From NCBI RefSeq assembly GCF_018139645.1, contig NZ_JAGSPM010000008.1, positions 62,001 through 126,000 on the forward strand: a stretch of 64,000 bases of DNA, given 5' to 3'. Source of the DNA: Affinundibacterium baiyunense (GTDB taxonomy: Bacteria; Pseudomonadota; Gammaproteobacteria; Burkholderiales; Burkholderiaceae_D). Shown piece after piece: positions 46,248 to 55,570 of this stretch; positions within the stretch are counted from its first letter, which is position 1, and each line of letters begins with the position of its first letter. The translations under genes were made by a program, and so were the position numbers. Below the pieces are notes generated by a model that did not search any database, was not told the origin of the DNA, and saw only the letters and a list, made by a program, of their open reading frames with translations.

Positions 46248-47600
46248 ATGCACTCATTTGAATTGAATCACCATGCGCGAATTTCTTTGGCCGCAGAAAT
46301 TCACTCGCGTCCTTTTCTACAATTAACTGCGCCAGAATTATTGACGCATTTGGCAGTTTATCCCGACCCACAAGTACAGCAAGAATTATCACCGCAAGCG
46401 CTACAGCATAATTTGCTGGCCGCCTTGTGCGCACATTTTGGCGTGAGTCCACCTACGCCAGAATCAAAATACTTTTACGTCGATTTTGGTCCTTGTCGTT
46501 TGAAATGGGAATGCCATACCGAATTTGCGACCTATACCTTTGCGCAGTATGCAGATCCTGATTTGAGTTTGGAGCAAGCCTTTGCGCAAATGCCGATCGC
46601 GCGGATTCCTGCAGCATGGTTGCATCGTTTACAAGGCAAATTGTTGGTTGCGGCACATTTAGTGTTGGATAATCGATCTCAAGCAGCGAGTGAGTTTGCG
46701 CATGAGATTCAGCACTTGTTTAAAGGTCATGCCTTAGCGGGTAGCAGGGTCATGCAAGGTGGTGAGTTTTGGTCCGATTTTGTGGTGCATGCTGATGGTT
46801 TTAGTCGTTTTGTGATTCGTGATGTCGATATGCGTGCGCAGCAAGCGGGACGATTAGCGCAACGCATATTTGAAATCGAAACTTACCGCATGATGGCATT
46901 GCTGGGTTTGCCAATTGCCCAAGCGACGACACCACAGCTCAATGCAATTGAGAGTGAGTTGGTTGATTTGGCGACAGCCATGGTGGCATCGGATGACGCC
47001 TTAAACGAACGTCATTTGGATCGCGATACCGACGCTGAACGCTTGTTGTTAGAAAAAATCACGCATTTAGCTGCCCGCATAGAAAAATTATCGCTAGAAA
47101 ATAATTATCGGTTTTCCGCCTCAAAAGCTTATTTTGGTTTGGTGCATGCGCGCATAGAAGAATTACGCGAGCAACGCGTAGAAGGGCTACCCATGGTGGC
47201 GGAGTTTATGGATAGACGCTTAACGCCCGCCATGAACACCTGCGATGCGGTCGCTAATCGGCAAGAAGCTTTAGCCAGGCGCATTGCTAACTCAAATGAT
47301 TTATTACGTACCCGTGTCGGCATCGTGCAAGAAATGCAAAATAGAAAAATTTTGCAATCTTTGAATGCCCGCGCAGCTCAGCAATTGCATTTGCAACAAG
47401 CAGTTGAAGGCTTATCGGTCGCCGCGATTTCTTACTATGTGATTGGCTTGTTTGCGTATGTCGCCAAGGCGGCAAAAGAGTTTACTTGGATTGCGCATAC
47501 CGAAACGGCAGTAGGTGTCGCTGTACCATTGGTCATCGCCAGTGTGTGGATGGGATTACGCCATATGCATCGACGTTTGCGAGCGCATGAAAAAGATTGA
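46248..47600 (+). CDS. DUF3422 membrane protein
   Basis: A 450-residue protein. Residues 1-330 are cytosolic, starting with the signature LNHHARISLAAEIHSRPF, and carry a LAAHLVLDNRSQ region and a helical FEIETYRMMALLGLP stretch. Two membrane helices close the protein (about 385-405 and 415-435), with RVGIVQEMQNRKILQSL before them. This is the DUF3422 architecture, an inner-membrane family of unknown function with a CorA-like ending. The start was taken as the ATG at 46248; a TTG at 46233 would add five residues. Confidence 0.88.
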   Translation: MHSFELNHHARISLAAEIHSRPFLQLTAPELLTHLAVYPDPQVQQELSPQALQHNLLAALCAHFGVSPPTPESKYFYVDFGPCRLKWECHTEFATYTFAQYADPDLSLEQAFAQMPIARIPAAWLHRLQGKLLVAAHLVLDNRSQAASEFAHEIQHLFKGHALAGSRVMQGGEFWSDFVVHADGFSRFVIRDVDMRAQQAGRLAQRIFEIETYRMMALLGLPIAQATTPQLNAIESELVDLATAMVASDDALNERHLDRDTDAERLLLEKITHLAARIEKLSLENNYRFSASKAYFGLVHARIEELREQRVEGLPMVAEFMDRRLTPAMNTCDAVANRQEALARRIANSNDLLRTRVGIVQEMQNRKILQSLNARAAQQLHLQQAVEGLSVAAISYYVIGLFAYVAKAAKEFTWIAHTETAVGVAVPLVIASVWMGLRHMHRRLRAHEKD

Positions 47601-47788
47601 TTGGCAAAGGAATAGCTAGTCGCTGCGGGATTTATGGCATATTCCTTCAATAGCACAGAGTATTTACAACACCGACTGATGCTTAGGCTTTGACGCAACG
47701 CAAACCTTGCTAGCGATGGCTTTACTGTGGATAAGCAACGGTCTAGAATCAATCGAACTATTCTCTTATTTTGAACAGGAGCGACCAC

Positions 47789-48724
47789 TTGTTAGCCGCC
47801 TATATCACGCATACAGATTGTCAAAAACATGAGATGGGTAGCCATCACCCTGAATGCCCAGAACGATTAGGCGCAGTCAATGATCAGCTCTTAATAAAGG
47901 GTTTGTTGGACTATATGGAGCAGCTTGATGCGCCGCTAGCCACACAAGAACAGTTAGCCAAAGCGCACAGTTCAGGTTATCTACAGGAGTTTGCCGAGAT
48001 CGCGCAACAAGTGCCAGAAAATACGCACGTACAAATCGATCCTGATACCAGTATTAATGAGTTTTCTTATCAAGCTGCATTACGTGCTGCTGGCGCGGCA
48101 GTATTAGCGTCGAATTTAGTCGCTTCTGGTCAAGCACCCGTTGCCTTTTGCAATATTCGTCCACCGGGTCATCATGCGGAACGCAGCAATGCTGGGGGAT
48201 TCTGTTTTTTTAATAATGTCGCAGTCGGTATTCGGCATGCTTTGTCTCACCACGGTATTGATCGAATCGCACTGATTGATTTTGACGTCCATCACGGTAA
48301 TGGTAGTGAAGATATTTTATTTGATGATCCGCGTGTGTTGATGTGTTCGATCTTCGAGAAAAACCTCTATCCATTTTGTGGCGACGTACCAATGGGATCG
48401 AATATGATCAACGTTGGTTTGCCGACCCGTTCTGGTGGTGAAGCATTTCGTCAGGCAGTCAATGAAGTTTGGATTCCCGCTTTAGAGCAATTTCAGCCTG
48501 AAATGATTTTTATATCGGCAGGATTTGACGGGCATCGCGAAGACGATATGGGTAATTTAGCGCTGGTTGAAGCAGATTATGAGTGGGTCACTAAACAAAT
48601 CGTACAGATTGCGCAAAGTTACTCACACGGTCGCATCGTTTCGTGTTTGGAAGGTGGCTATGATTTATCTTCGCTTGGACGTAGTGCCGCAGCACATGTA
48701 CGCGTTTTGATTGGCGCAGATTAA
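47789..48724 (+). CDS. Histone-deacetylase-family amidohydrolase
   Basis: A 311-residue zinc-dependent deacetylase of the acetoin utilisation/HDAC superfamily. Motifs in order are HHPECPERL, RPPGHHAERS, DFDVHHGNGSEDI (the metal-binding D-x-H) and SAGFDGHREDDMG. Bacterial members deacetylate acetylpolyamines or small acyl amides. I chose a TTG start at 47789 because AGGAG lies 7 bases upstream; a TTG at 47771 is in frame but overlaps that site. It directly precedes a Pat-type acetyltransferase gene, a suggestive acylation/deacylation neighbourhood. Confidence 0.9.
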   Translation: MLAAYITHTDCQKHEMGSHHPECPERLGAVNDQLLIKGLLDYMEQLDAPLATQEQLAKAHSSGYLQEFAEIAQQVPENTHVQIDPDTSINEFSYQAALRAAGAAVLASNLVASGQAPVAFCNIRPPGHHAERSNAGGFCFFNNVAVGIRHALSHHGIDRIALIDFDVHHGNGSEDILFDDPRVLMCSIFEKNLYPFCGDVPMGSNMINVGLPTRSGGEAFRQAVNEVWIPALEQFQPEMIFISAGFDGHREDDMGNLALVEADYEWVTKQIVQIAQSYSHGRIVSCLEGGYDLSSLGRSAAAHVRVLIGAD

Positions 48725-48839
48725 TACTGTGACCGACTTATCGGATTCTGCGCTAAGGCGTCATGCAAAGACTTGTAGTGAATGTCTCCGATGATAGATT
48801 GAAATTGAACCCAATGAATTTTCTAAGATTGAGAATGCG

Positions 48840-51515
48840 ATGAATAAGCACTATCTGACTTCTTTGTTTTCACCACGCTCCGTGGTGGTGTTTGCTGGTG
48901 ATTTAAATGCGCCAGAATTGCAGACTCCGGTGACACGGGTGTTCTTGCAACATTTGGACAAAGAATTTCAAGGCTCGGTCACCTACCTAGATAGTCGTGT
49001 CAAAGGAACGCTAGGCGATTTGGCTAGTTCGCGAGCGGATCTCGCTATTCTTGCACTTCCCAATAATGAGTTGGCATCGGCTTTAGAAGTGGTTGGCAGA
49101 ATTCAGTGTCGTGCTGCTTTGATTCTGTCGATCGGTGTGGACGCGGTACAGGCAAAAAACTTACATAAAATCGCGAAGCAACACGGTATTTCTTTGTTGG
49201 GACCAAACAGTTTGGGATTCCAACGACCAAAAGCACGACTAAATGCCAGTGCGCTCGGCAAATTAGCGCAACCTGGATCGCTGGCTGTGGTATCGCAATC
49301 TGGCGCACTGACTAGCTCTATCTTGGATTGGGCGGGTAAGAATGGTGTTGGTTTTTCTGCGGTGGTGTCGTTGGGTGTGAATACGGCGGTTGACTTGGCG
49401 CAGGTCTTAGACTTTTTAGCCGATGACGCAGCGACGCAGACCATCGTGGTCTACATCGAAGGCATAAAGAACGCGCGACGTTTTATGAGCTCATTGCGTG
49501 CCGCAGCCAATTCTAAACCTGTGATTGTTTTAAAGTCTGGACGCAAACCAGATGGCTCAAAAGCTGCCTTGACGCACTCCGGCAATATCGTCGGTAGCGA
49601 TGCAATTTTTGACGCGGCGCTGCAACGAGCAGGTGCGGTGCGTGTGCATTCTATGGTGCAGTTATTCGCTGCCGCCAAATGTTTATCAGCACGTTATTTG
49701 CCAGTTGGTCGACGCTTGGCAATTATTTCGAATGGCGGTGGGCCTGCTGTGTTGGCGGCGGATTTTGTCAACGAAGTTAGTTTAGAAATGGCGAAATTGC
49801 CGCCAGATGTGGTGAAAGATTTAACCAAAAAAATCTCACCCTTCGCTGCATTGGATGAGTTGATTGATTTGTCCCAAGACGCCAATGCAGAACATTATCG
49901 CGCGGCAGTAACTGCTTGCGCGCACTGTAACGATGTCGATGGCATCTTGGTGATCTTGTCACCGATTGCAGGTGTCGATACGGGCGCAATCGCCCAAGTT
50001 CTCGCTGATTTGCAAGCAACCGTCGGCAAGCCTCTCATCAGTTGTTGGATGGGCGATGAGAAAGTGACTGCCGCACGTACGATTTTATTTAAGGCGGGGA
50101 TTCCTAGTTTTAGAACGCCAGAAGCAGCGGTTGATGCATTTAATCATGTTTCCTTATTTCATCGTAATCAGCAATTATTACGTCAAGTACCGCCGCCACT
50201 CTCACAGTTAGCCAAGCCAGATTTAGAAGGTGCACGTATCTTGATCGAAAGTGTCTTGGCCGAGCGTCGAAAGGTCTTGACCGAAATGGAATCGAAAGCC
50301 TTGTTATCGGCTTTTCATATTCCTGTTACCAAAACCATGCTAGCGCGTAGTTCAACCGAGGCAATGCTAGTTGCAAATCAATTGGGTTATCCGGTTGCTT
50401 TGAAAATTGATTCTGCCGATATTTCGCATAAATCGGATGTGCAAGGCGTCTTGCTGAATGTCGGCAACGCCACTGGCGTCCGTGATGGTTGGCAAGATAT
50501 GTTGCATCGCGTTGGACAGATACGTCCTGATGCAAAAATTAATGGTGTGACAGTACAAAACATGTCGGGCAAGCCAGAGGGGCGCGAACTATTTATTGGT
50601 GTCTCAACGGATGAATTATTTGGTCCCGTGATTTCATTTGGCGCTGGTGGCGTCATGATTGAATTGATTGCTGATCGTGCAATCGAACTGCCACCACTGA
50701 ATCAATTCTTAGCGCATCGCCTAATTGATCGAGTTCGATGCGCTGAGATGTTGGCGAATTGGCGCGGTATGCCTGCCGTGAATCGTGAAGCGCTAGAACA
50801 GATTTTGCTACGCGTGTCTGAAATGGTGTGCGCTTTGCCGCAATTACGCGAAATGGATATTAATCCTTTGATCGTTGATCAGCATGGTGCATTGGCAGTT
50901 GATGCGAGGATTGTGGTCGATCATTCACCAGCCGAACCGGGGAACTACGAACATCTCGCAATCTCGCCTTATCCTTCCGATAAAGAGACAGAATGGCCGT
51001 TGCGCGACGGTCGTATGTATGTCGTGCGCCCCTTGCATCCACATGACGCCGAGATGTTGCAAGACTTGGTACGTCGTTTGTCGCCAGAGAGTCGTTATTT
51101 CCGCTTTGTCTCGTCCATGCGAGAACTATCTGATCGTATGTTAGCCAAGTTCACCTTGATTGATTACGATAGAGAAATGGCCTTAGTGGCGATTTATAAC
51201 GAGCGCCAACCACAGGCTGACGGCAGTTTTATTGAAGTCGAACGTATTATCGGGGTGTCGCGCTATGTCACGAATCCAGATAAAAGTACTTGTGAGTTTT
51301 CTTTATTGATCGCAGATGATTTCGCCGGACAAGGTTTGGGAACGCGTTTGATGCAATCGATTATCGAGGTCGCTCGCAGCCGCGGTTTGGCTTACATCGA
51401 AGGTTTAGTGTTATCGAATAATACGAACATGCTTAAGTTAATGCGCAGCTTGGAGTTCGATGTAAAGTCATATCCTGAAGATCCTGATTTCCGTCTTTGC
51501 GTGAAAGCCTTGTAG
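48840..51515 (+). CDS. Pat-like acyl-CoA synthetase/GNAT acetyltransferase fusion
   Basis: An 891-residue protein. It has a CoA-binding domain (1-130), succinyl-CoA synthetase-like domains (about 150-460) with the phospho-histidine region AALTHSGNIVG, and an ATP-grasp domain (about 480-700: VAYPVALKIDSADISHKSDVQGV type, EMDINPLIV). A GNAT domain (about 725-890) has QGLGTRLMQSIIEVAR as its acetyl-CoA loop. The architecture matches protein-lysine acetyltransferases that control acetyl-CoA synthetase, though ADP-forming ligase activity may also be retained. Full length. Confidence 0.92.
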   Translation: MNKHYLTSLFSPRSVVVFAGDLNAPELQTPVTRVFLQHLDKEFQGSVTYLDSRVKGTLGDLASSRADLAILALPNNELASALEVVGRIQCRAALILSIGVDAVQAKNLHKIAKQHGISLLGPNSLGFQRPKARLNASALGKLAQPGSLAVVSQSGALTSSILDWAGKNGVGFSAVVSLGVNTAVDLAQVLDFLADDAATQTIVVYIEGIKNARRFMSSLRAAANSKPVIVLKSGRKPDGSKAALTHSGNIVGSDAIFDAALQRAGAVRVHSMVQLFAAAKCLSARYLPVGRRLAIISNGGGPAVLAADFVNEVSLEMAKLPPDVVKDLTKKISPFAALDELIDLSQDANAEHYRAAVTACAHCNDVDGILVILSPIAGVDTGAIAQVLADLQATVGKPLISCWMGDEKVTAARTILFKAGIPSFRTPEAAVDAFNHVSLFHRNQQLLRQVPPPLSQLAKPDLEGARILIESVLAERRKVLTEMESKALLSAFHIPVTKTMLARSSTEAMLVANQLGYPVALKIDSADISHKSDVQGVLLNVGNATGVRDGWQDMLHRVGQIRPDAKINGVTVQNMSGKPEGRELFIGVSTDELFGPVISFGAGGVMIELIADRAIELPPLNQFLAHRLIDRVRCAEMLANWRGMPAVNREALEQILLRVSEMVCALPQLREMDINPLIVDQHGALAVDARIVVDHSPAEPGNYEHLAISPYPSDKETEWPLRDGRMYVVRPLHPHDAEMLQDLVRRLSPESRYFRFVSSMRELSDRMLAKFTLIDYDREMALVAIYNERQPQADGSFIEVERIIGVSRYVTNPDKSTCEFSLLIADDFAGQGLGTRLMQSIIEVARSRGLAYIEGLVLSNNTNMLKLMRSLEFDVKSYPEDPDFRLCVKAL

Positions 51516-51527
51516 CGAAAGACGGAT

Positions 51528-52298
51528 TTATTTTTTGTTTTTCTGCGCGTAGTAATTCGCGATATATTCAGGCCGTATCATGCTTTGGAAATAATTCGGA
51601 ATCCACGGGCGCGCAGAGAGCATAAAACTCATTCTGTGTTTTTCTTCAAACGGTAAATTGGCATCCAAGTGATGTTGGTCCGAAATATCGCGCGCCAGTT
51701 GCCGCATGCGCGTGAGTAACATCGCGCTTGATTGTTTCGATAACATGACTGTGATGAACTGCATCATGTCGTGCTTACCATCAAAACTAGCATCGAGATA
51801 ATCTGCAAACGATTCTCGACGATGGAATTTTTGAATCGGACCATTGGGTATCCAGCGGAAAATCCGTGACAACAAAAGTTTGATCCTATTATTCGGCATC
51901 AATTCAATGATACCTAGGTGATCTAGACGTACTAAATAGGCGATCACTTCGGTTTCGCTCATCGCATAAATATCGACAATCTGTTGTAGCGTCAAATAAT
52001 TCATAGCCGATACGGCGACGATGAATTTCTTCGGATCGCTGATTAATTCTTCTTCTTGCTCGTAGCTGAGTTCATCAATCAGCGATTCTTCATAACTGCG
52101 CGAGGTCAATTCATGCAAGCTGATTTGCGCCGCATCCAATATTTGGTCGAGACGATGCAAGCTCAGATTCTTGGACGCAAACATACGCTTAACGCTGGAT
52201 TCCGACACACCGATTTTTTGTGCCAAATCAAAATAAGTAATACGACGCGATTTGAGTTCACGTTTAAGAACATCAATTAAGGTAGAGGCTTTTGTCAT
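51528..52298 (-). CDS. Helix-turn-helix regulator with long C-terminal region
   Basis: A 256-residue protein. An XRE-type HTH occupies residues 1-60 (LKSRRITYFDLAQKIGVSESSVKRMF). The C-terminal 190 residues include a second winged-helix-like part (YLTLQQIVDIYAMSETEVIAYLVRLDHLGIIEL) and end in a basic segment. The start at 52298 matches the common start MTKASTLIDVL. It lies convergent to the Pat-like gene, 12 bases apart. The target is unknown. Confidence 0.85.
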   Translation of the reverse strand: MTKASTLIDVLKRELKSRRITYFDLAQKIGVSESSVKRMFASKNLSLHRLDQILDAAQISLHELTSRSYEESLIDELSYEQEEELISDPKKFIVAVSAMNYLTLQQIVDIYAMSETEVIAYLVRLDHLGIIELMPNNRIKLLLSRIFRWIPNGPIQKFHRRESFADYLDASFDGKHDMMQFITVMLSKQSSAMLLTRMRQLARDISDQHHLDANLPFEEKHRMSFMLSARPWIPNYFQSMIRPEYIANYYAQKNKK

Positions 52299-52533
52299 AA
52301 CTTTAATTTGTGGCTGTAAAAGTATCGAAAAATGATACAGCAAGCTACGATTTATGCAACTTTTGGATTAACAGTTGTCGAATTTCGCTACTCACCTTGA
52401 TAATGCGTGGCGTTTTTTCTTAGTAGATTGTGTGGTTAAGTTGACGATAGTTGGGCGCTCTACCAAGTAAATATGCAATAAAAATCAAAATAAAACGAAC
52501 GACAAGAATCAATCAAACGCGAGGATGACAAGC

Positions 52534-53064
52534 ATGGCTTTAGAAACGGTAACTTTAGGCGGTGGTCGTTTTTGGGATTTGGAAGCGGTATTTCAACAAT
52601 TACGCGGTGTTAAAACCGTGCAGTGTGGTTATGCTGGCGGCCATCTAGCGTTTCCCAGTTATGAAGCAGTTTGTAGTGGTGATACCGGTCATGCGGAGGT
52701 CGTTCGGGTGCAGTTTGATAACGACGTGCTCGCATTTGAGGAAGTGCTCGAAGTATTTTTTAAAGTTCATGATGCGTACACACCAGCTAATGTTGGTGGA
52801 CAAATTGCCTCTCCATTACGTTCAGTGATTTATGTACATTCATCGCAGCAAAGAACAAGTGCGCGTGAGTTCGTAAGGCAAATTGGGCGGATGGTAAATG
52901 CCAAACTGATGACAGAGATTGCACCTTGTCCTGAGTTTTATCCCGCAGAATTAGAACATCAAAATTTTTATCGGAATCATAAAGAAGACACATATTGCGT
53001 CGAATTTATTTTGCCGAAAATTATGCGTTCGCGTGAGATCTTTAAGAAGAAGTTAGCAGCGTGA
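52534..53064 (+). CDS. MsrA-like protein lacking the catalytic cysteine
   Basis: A 176-residue protein of the peptide-methionine (S)-sulfoxide reductase MsrA fold. The ATG at 52534 follows GAGG by 9 bases. The active-site motif, normally GGCFWC/G-x-E, reads GGRFWDLE: the nucleophile is Arg12 and the next cysteine is Asp15. GYAGGH, PSYEAVCSGDTGHAE and FYPAE are conserved, whereas the GTQYRS loop is SPLRS, losing the substrate tyrosine. It cannot use the standard MsrA mechanism. Four other cysteines remain (C31, C47, IAPC, DTYC). It may be a degenerate paralogue or have another role. Confidence 0.9.
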   Translation: MALETVTLGGGRFWDLEAVFQQLRGVKTVQCGYAGGHLAFPSYEAVCSGDTGHAEVVRVQFDNDVLAFEEVLEVFFKVHDAYTPANVGGQIASPLRSVIYVHSSQQRTSAREFVRQIGRMVNAKLMTEIAPCPEFYPAELEHQNFYRNHKEDTYCVEFILPKIMRSREIFKKKLAA

Positions 53065-53136
53065 TGGCGTGCTTTTGGAATTTTGTGAAGCGTTGCTTAG
53101 AGCGAGCTTAGGGACAACTTAAACACAACTAAAAAC

Positions 53137-53171
53137 AAAGGCTAGGATGCATTGACGAATCCTAGCCTTTT
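53137..53171. terminator. Bidirectional terminator, msrA-like / pdxH
   Basis: AAAGGCTAGGAT and ATCCTAGCCTTT form a 12-base-pair stem with A and T tracts on either side (AAAAACAAAGG... and ...CCTTTTTG). It separates the convergent MsrA-like and pdxH genes. Confidence 0.9.
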
Positions 53172-53175
53172 TGTT

Positions 53176-53811
53176 TTAAGGTTGCAGGCGACTGATACTC
53201 CAAGTGTCGTCAGCTTGGCGAGTATAGGCAATTCTGTCGTGTAAGCGTGAACTACGACCTTGCCAGAATTCGATAAAGTCAGGAACGAGGCGATAGCCAC
53301 CCCAATGCTCAGGACGTGGTGGATGGTCACCATATTTGGCAACAACTTCTGCCAATTGATCTTCTAATTGCTGACGATTGGCGATCACTTGGCTTTGCTT
53401 AGAAGCGCATGCGCTTTGTCGGCTGCCTAATGGTCGGCTATGGAAATACGCATCATTGTCTTCTTCTGAGATCTTATGAATCTTACCTTCGATGCGCACC
53501 TGACGCTCGAGCGCCGTCCAAAAAAACAATAAAGCTGCATGACGGTTTTGTGATAGCTCTTGTCCTTTACGGCTATCGTAATTGGTGAACCAAGAAAAAC
53601 CACGTGAGTCAAATTCTTTAATTAAGACGATGCGTGATGAAGGTTTGCCTTCGGCATTCACGGTTGATAGGCTCATCGCGTTTGCTTCCGCAACTTCTGC
53701 CTTAAGCGCTTGGTCGAACCAATGTGCAAATTGTTTAAATGGATCGTGAGCGACATCACTCTCAGCCAAACTGGCGAGTTGATAATCTTTTCTGAGGCTA
53801 GCAATTGACAT
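53176..53811 (-). CDS. pdxH: Pyridoxamine/pyridoxine 5'-phosphate oxidase
   Basis: A 211-residue FMN enzyme that makes pyridoxal phosphate. Diagnostic blocks are [54 protein letters not shown]-like [24 protein letters not shown] and [11 protein letters not shown]. Full length. Monocistronic; AAGGAAAAAG lies before the ATG. It complements the YggS PLP-homeostasis gene elsewhere in the window. Confidence 0.96.
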   Translation of the reverse strand: MSIASLRKDYQLASLAESDVAHDPFKQFAHWFDQALKAEVAEANAMSLSTVNAEGKPSSRIVLIKEFDSRGFSWFTNYDSRKGQELSQNRHAALLFFWTALERQVRIEGKIHKISEEDNDAYFHSRPLGSRQSACASKQSQVIANRQQLEDQLAEVVAKYGDHPPRPEHWGGYRLVPDFIEFWQGRSSRLHDRIAYTRQADDTWSISRLQP

Positions 53812-53969
53812 ACTTTTTCCTTGAAATGAAAACTTCGTCTAGAGCGAACTGAAGTTTTTTAAATAAATCTTCTTATTTGATCTTAGCTTTAAACACGTTG
53901 TAAACACTAGTAAAAACCAAGTCAGTTTTTAAGTGCAATTAAACCAGTTATGGACGCTGTTCGATGCTA

Positions 53970-54506
53970 TCAGATACTATTAATACCACGTCGCGCCTGC
54001 ATTGCCTGACCAAGTTTGTGCATTTGACCAGGATTAAATAAGCGCATTGCCATTGGTGCGATTTGCGTTTCTTCGATTTGCATGTGTTCTTGATAAATTG
54101 CTTGAAACTCCGCTACATCTTTTGCATCCAAACTCGAATTACTTCCATCTGCAATACTGCTTAGTTGCGTTTCTAAGCGTCGCCATTGGTCTGCCATTTG
54201 CTGATGCTGTTGCAGAATTTTTGGCAGTATCGCGCTGAGTAATTCAGCATCACTTCCTTGTGCTATTTGCGTTAATTCTGGCAATAAATCAATTTCTTCA
54301 TCATCGTGATGTAACGGAGCCGCATTTTGAAAATACTTCAATACGGCCAGTACTGCTTTTTGTGCTTCTGCATCTGCTCCATATTTTGCCAAGTGCGGTA
54401 ATAATTTTTCTAAAATACTGAGTTGCTTACGAATTCGATCATGGCAATGCTTTAGAACTGCCAAAGGCTGATCGAAGCCAGGGGCGCTTGCAAATAGAAT
54501 ATCCAT
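53970..54506 (-). CDS. Hemerythrin-domain protein
   Basis: A 178-residue four-helix protein. The iron-ligand pattern of the hemerythrin superfamily appears as H in LKHCHDRIRK, HHDDEE near residue 66, HQQMADQW and HMQIEETQI. The length and the acidic HxxxE arrangement resemble hemerythrin-like proteins that bind oxygen, nitric oxide or act in iron homeostasis. No signal peptide. It stands alone; upstream lies a short gap before tcdA, on the opposite strand. Confidence 0.85.
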   Translation of the reverse strand: MDILFASAPGFDQPLAVLKHCHDRIRKQLSILEKLLPHLAKYGADAEAQKAVLAVLKYFQNAAPLHHDDEEIDLLPELTQIAQGSDAELLSAILPKILQQHQQMADQWRRLETQLSSIADGSNSSLDAKDVAEFQAIYQEHMQIEETQIAPMAMRLFNPGQMHKLGQAMQARRGINSI

Positions 54507-54712
54507 GATGAATTTAAATTAAGTAAAGTTAAAACAAACAACTAGGCAGAAAAATTATCCAACATTCTAGCGAATTGCGCTCAATTCTGGCTGATCACGC
54601 TTGCGTAAGATCAAGTCGCCCATGCTTAATTAAGCCGAAGCTTGTAAAATAGCGCCAATTTTAGCTGTAATCGCAACCGCAGCCTTCATCTCCCAATAAA
54701 GAAATATTTCCC

Positions 54713-55531
54713 ATGCAGCAAGCTGTCTCCACTTTTGATGATATTGATTATGAACGCCGATTTGCTGGTGTTGCTCGCCTGTATGGCACAGAAGGTCTTG
54801 CTCGATTTCAACAAGCGCATATTTGCGTGGTTGGCGTTGGTGGGGTTGGATCGTGGGTGGTCGAAGCATTGGCGCGTAGCGCAATCGGTCAAATCACGAT
54901 GATCGATTTGGATAATGTCGCCGAATCGAATGTAAATCGACAGATTCAAGCAACAAGCTTAACTTTGGGCAAGGCGAAAGTGACTGCGTTGGCAGAACGT
55001 ATTGCTATCATTAATCCGTATTGCAAAGTGCATGAAGTAGAGGAGTTTGTCGAGCCTGATAACTTATCGCAAATGATAGGACAACACGGCTTTGATTATG
55101 TGATCGATGCGATTGATAGCGTCAAAGCAAAGACCGCATTAATCGCTTATTGTCGCGAACAAAAAATACCTTTGATCACGATAGGTGCAGCAGGTGGGCA
55201 GACCGATCCTTGTAAAATCGAAATTCGTGATTTATCTAGAACAGAGCAAGAACCATTGCTTGCTTTAGTGCGTAAGCGCTTACGTCAGAATTTCGGTTTT
55301 CCACGCGGTAGCAAAAGTAAGTTTGGAATCGACGCTGTGTTCTCGATGGAGGCATTGCGTATGCCCGAGACAGCAGAGACGGCAGACGCATGTGCAGTTG
55401 ATGCGAGCCAAGGAATTTCTGGCTTAAATTGCGCCGGTTTCGGCTCTTCAATCGTCGTCACCGCCTCTTTTGGATTAGCAGCCGCTGCCCATGTGTTGCG
55501 TAAGTTGGCTTTTGCAACTGAGACAGATTAG
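54713..55531 (+). CDS. tcdA: tRNA threonylcarbamoyladenosine dehydratase TcdA
   Basis: A 272-residue E1-like enzyme that cyclises t6A37 in tRNA to ct6A. The ATP-binding GVGGVGSWVVEALARS is followed by TMIDLDNVAESNVNRQ, a DYVIDAIDSVKAK segment and the C-terminal GFGSSIVVTASFGLAAA membrane-associating end. The length fits TcdA (CsdL) rather than MoeB or ThiF. The first ATG is used. It converges with a DMT-transporter gene. Confidence 0.94.
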   Translation: MQQAVSTFDDIDYERRFAGVARLYGTEGLARFQQAHICVVGVGGVGSWVVEALARSAIGQITMIDLDNVAESNVNRQIQATSLTLGKAKVTALAERIAIINPYCKVHEVEEFVEPDNLSQMIGQHGFDYVIDAIDSVKAKTALIAYCREQKIPLITIGAAGGQTDPCKIEIRDLSRTEQEPLLALVRKRLRQNFGFPRGSKSKFGIDAVFSMEALRMPETAETADACAVDASQGISGLNCAGFGSSIVVTASFGLAAAAHVLRKLAFATETD

Positions 55532-55570
55532 CCTCGTCGAGATCGCCATCAAGACTGTGACTAGATGGCG

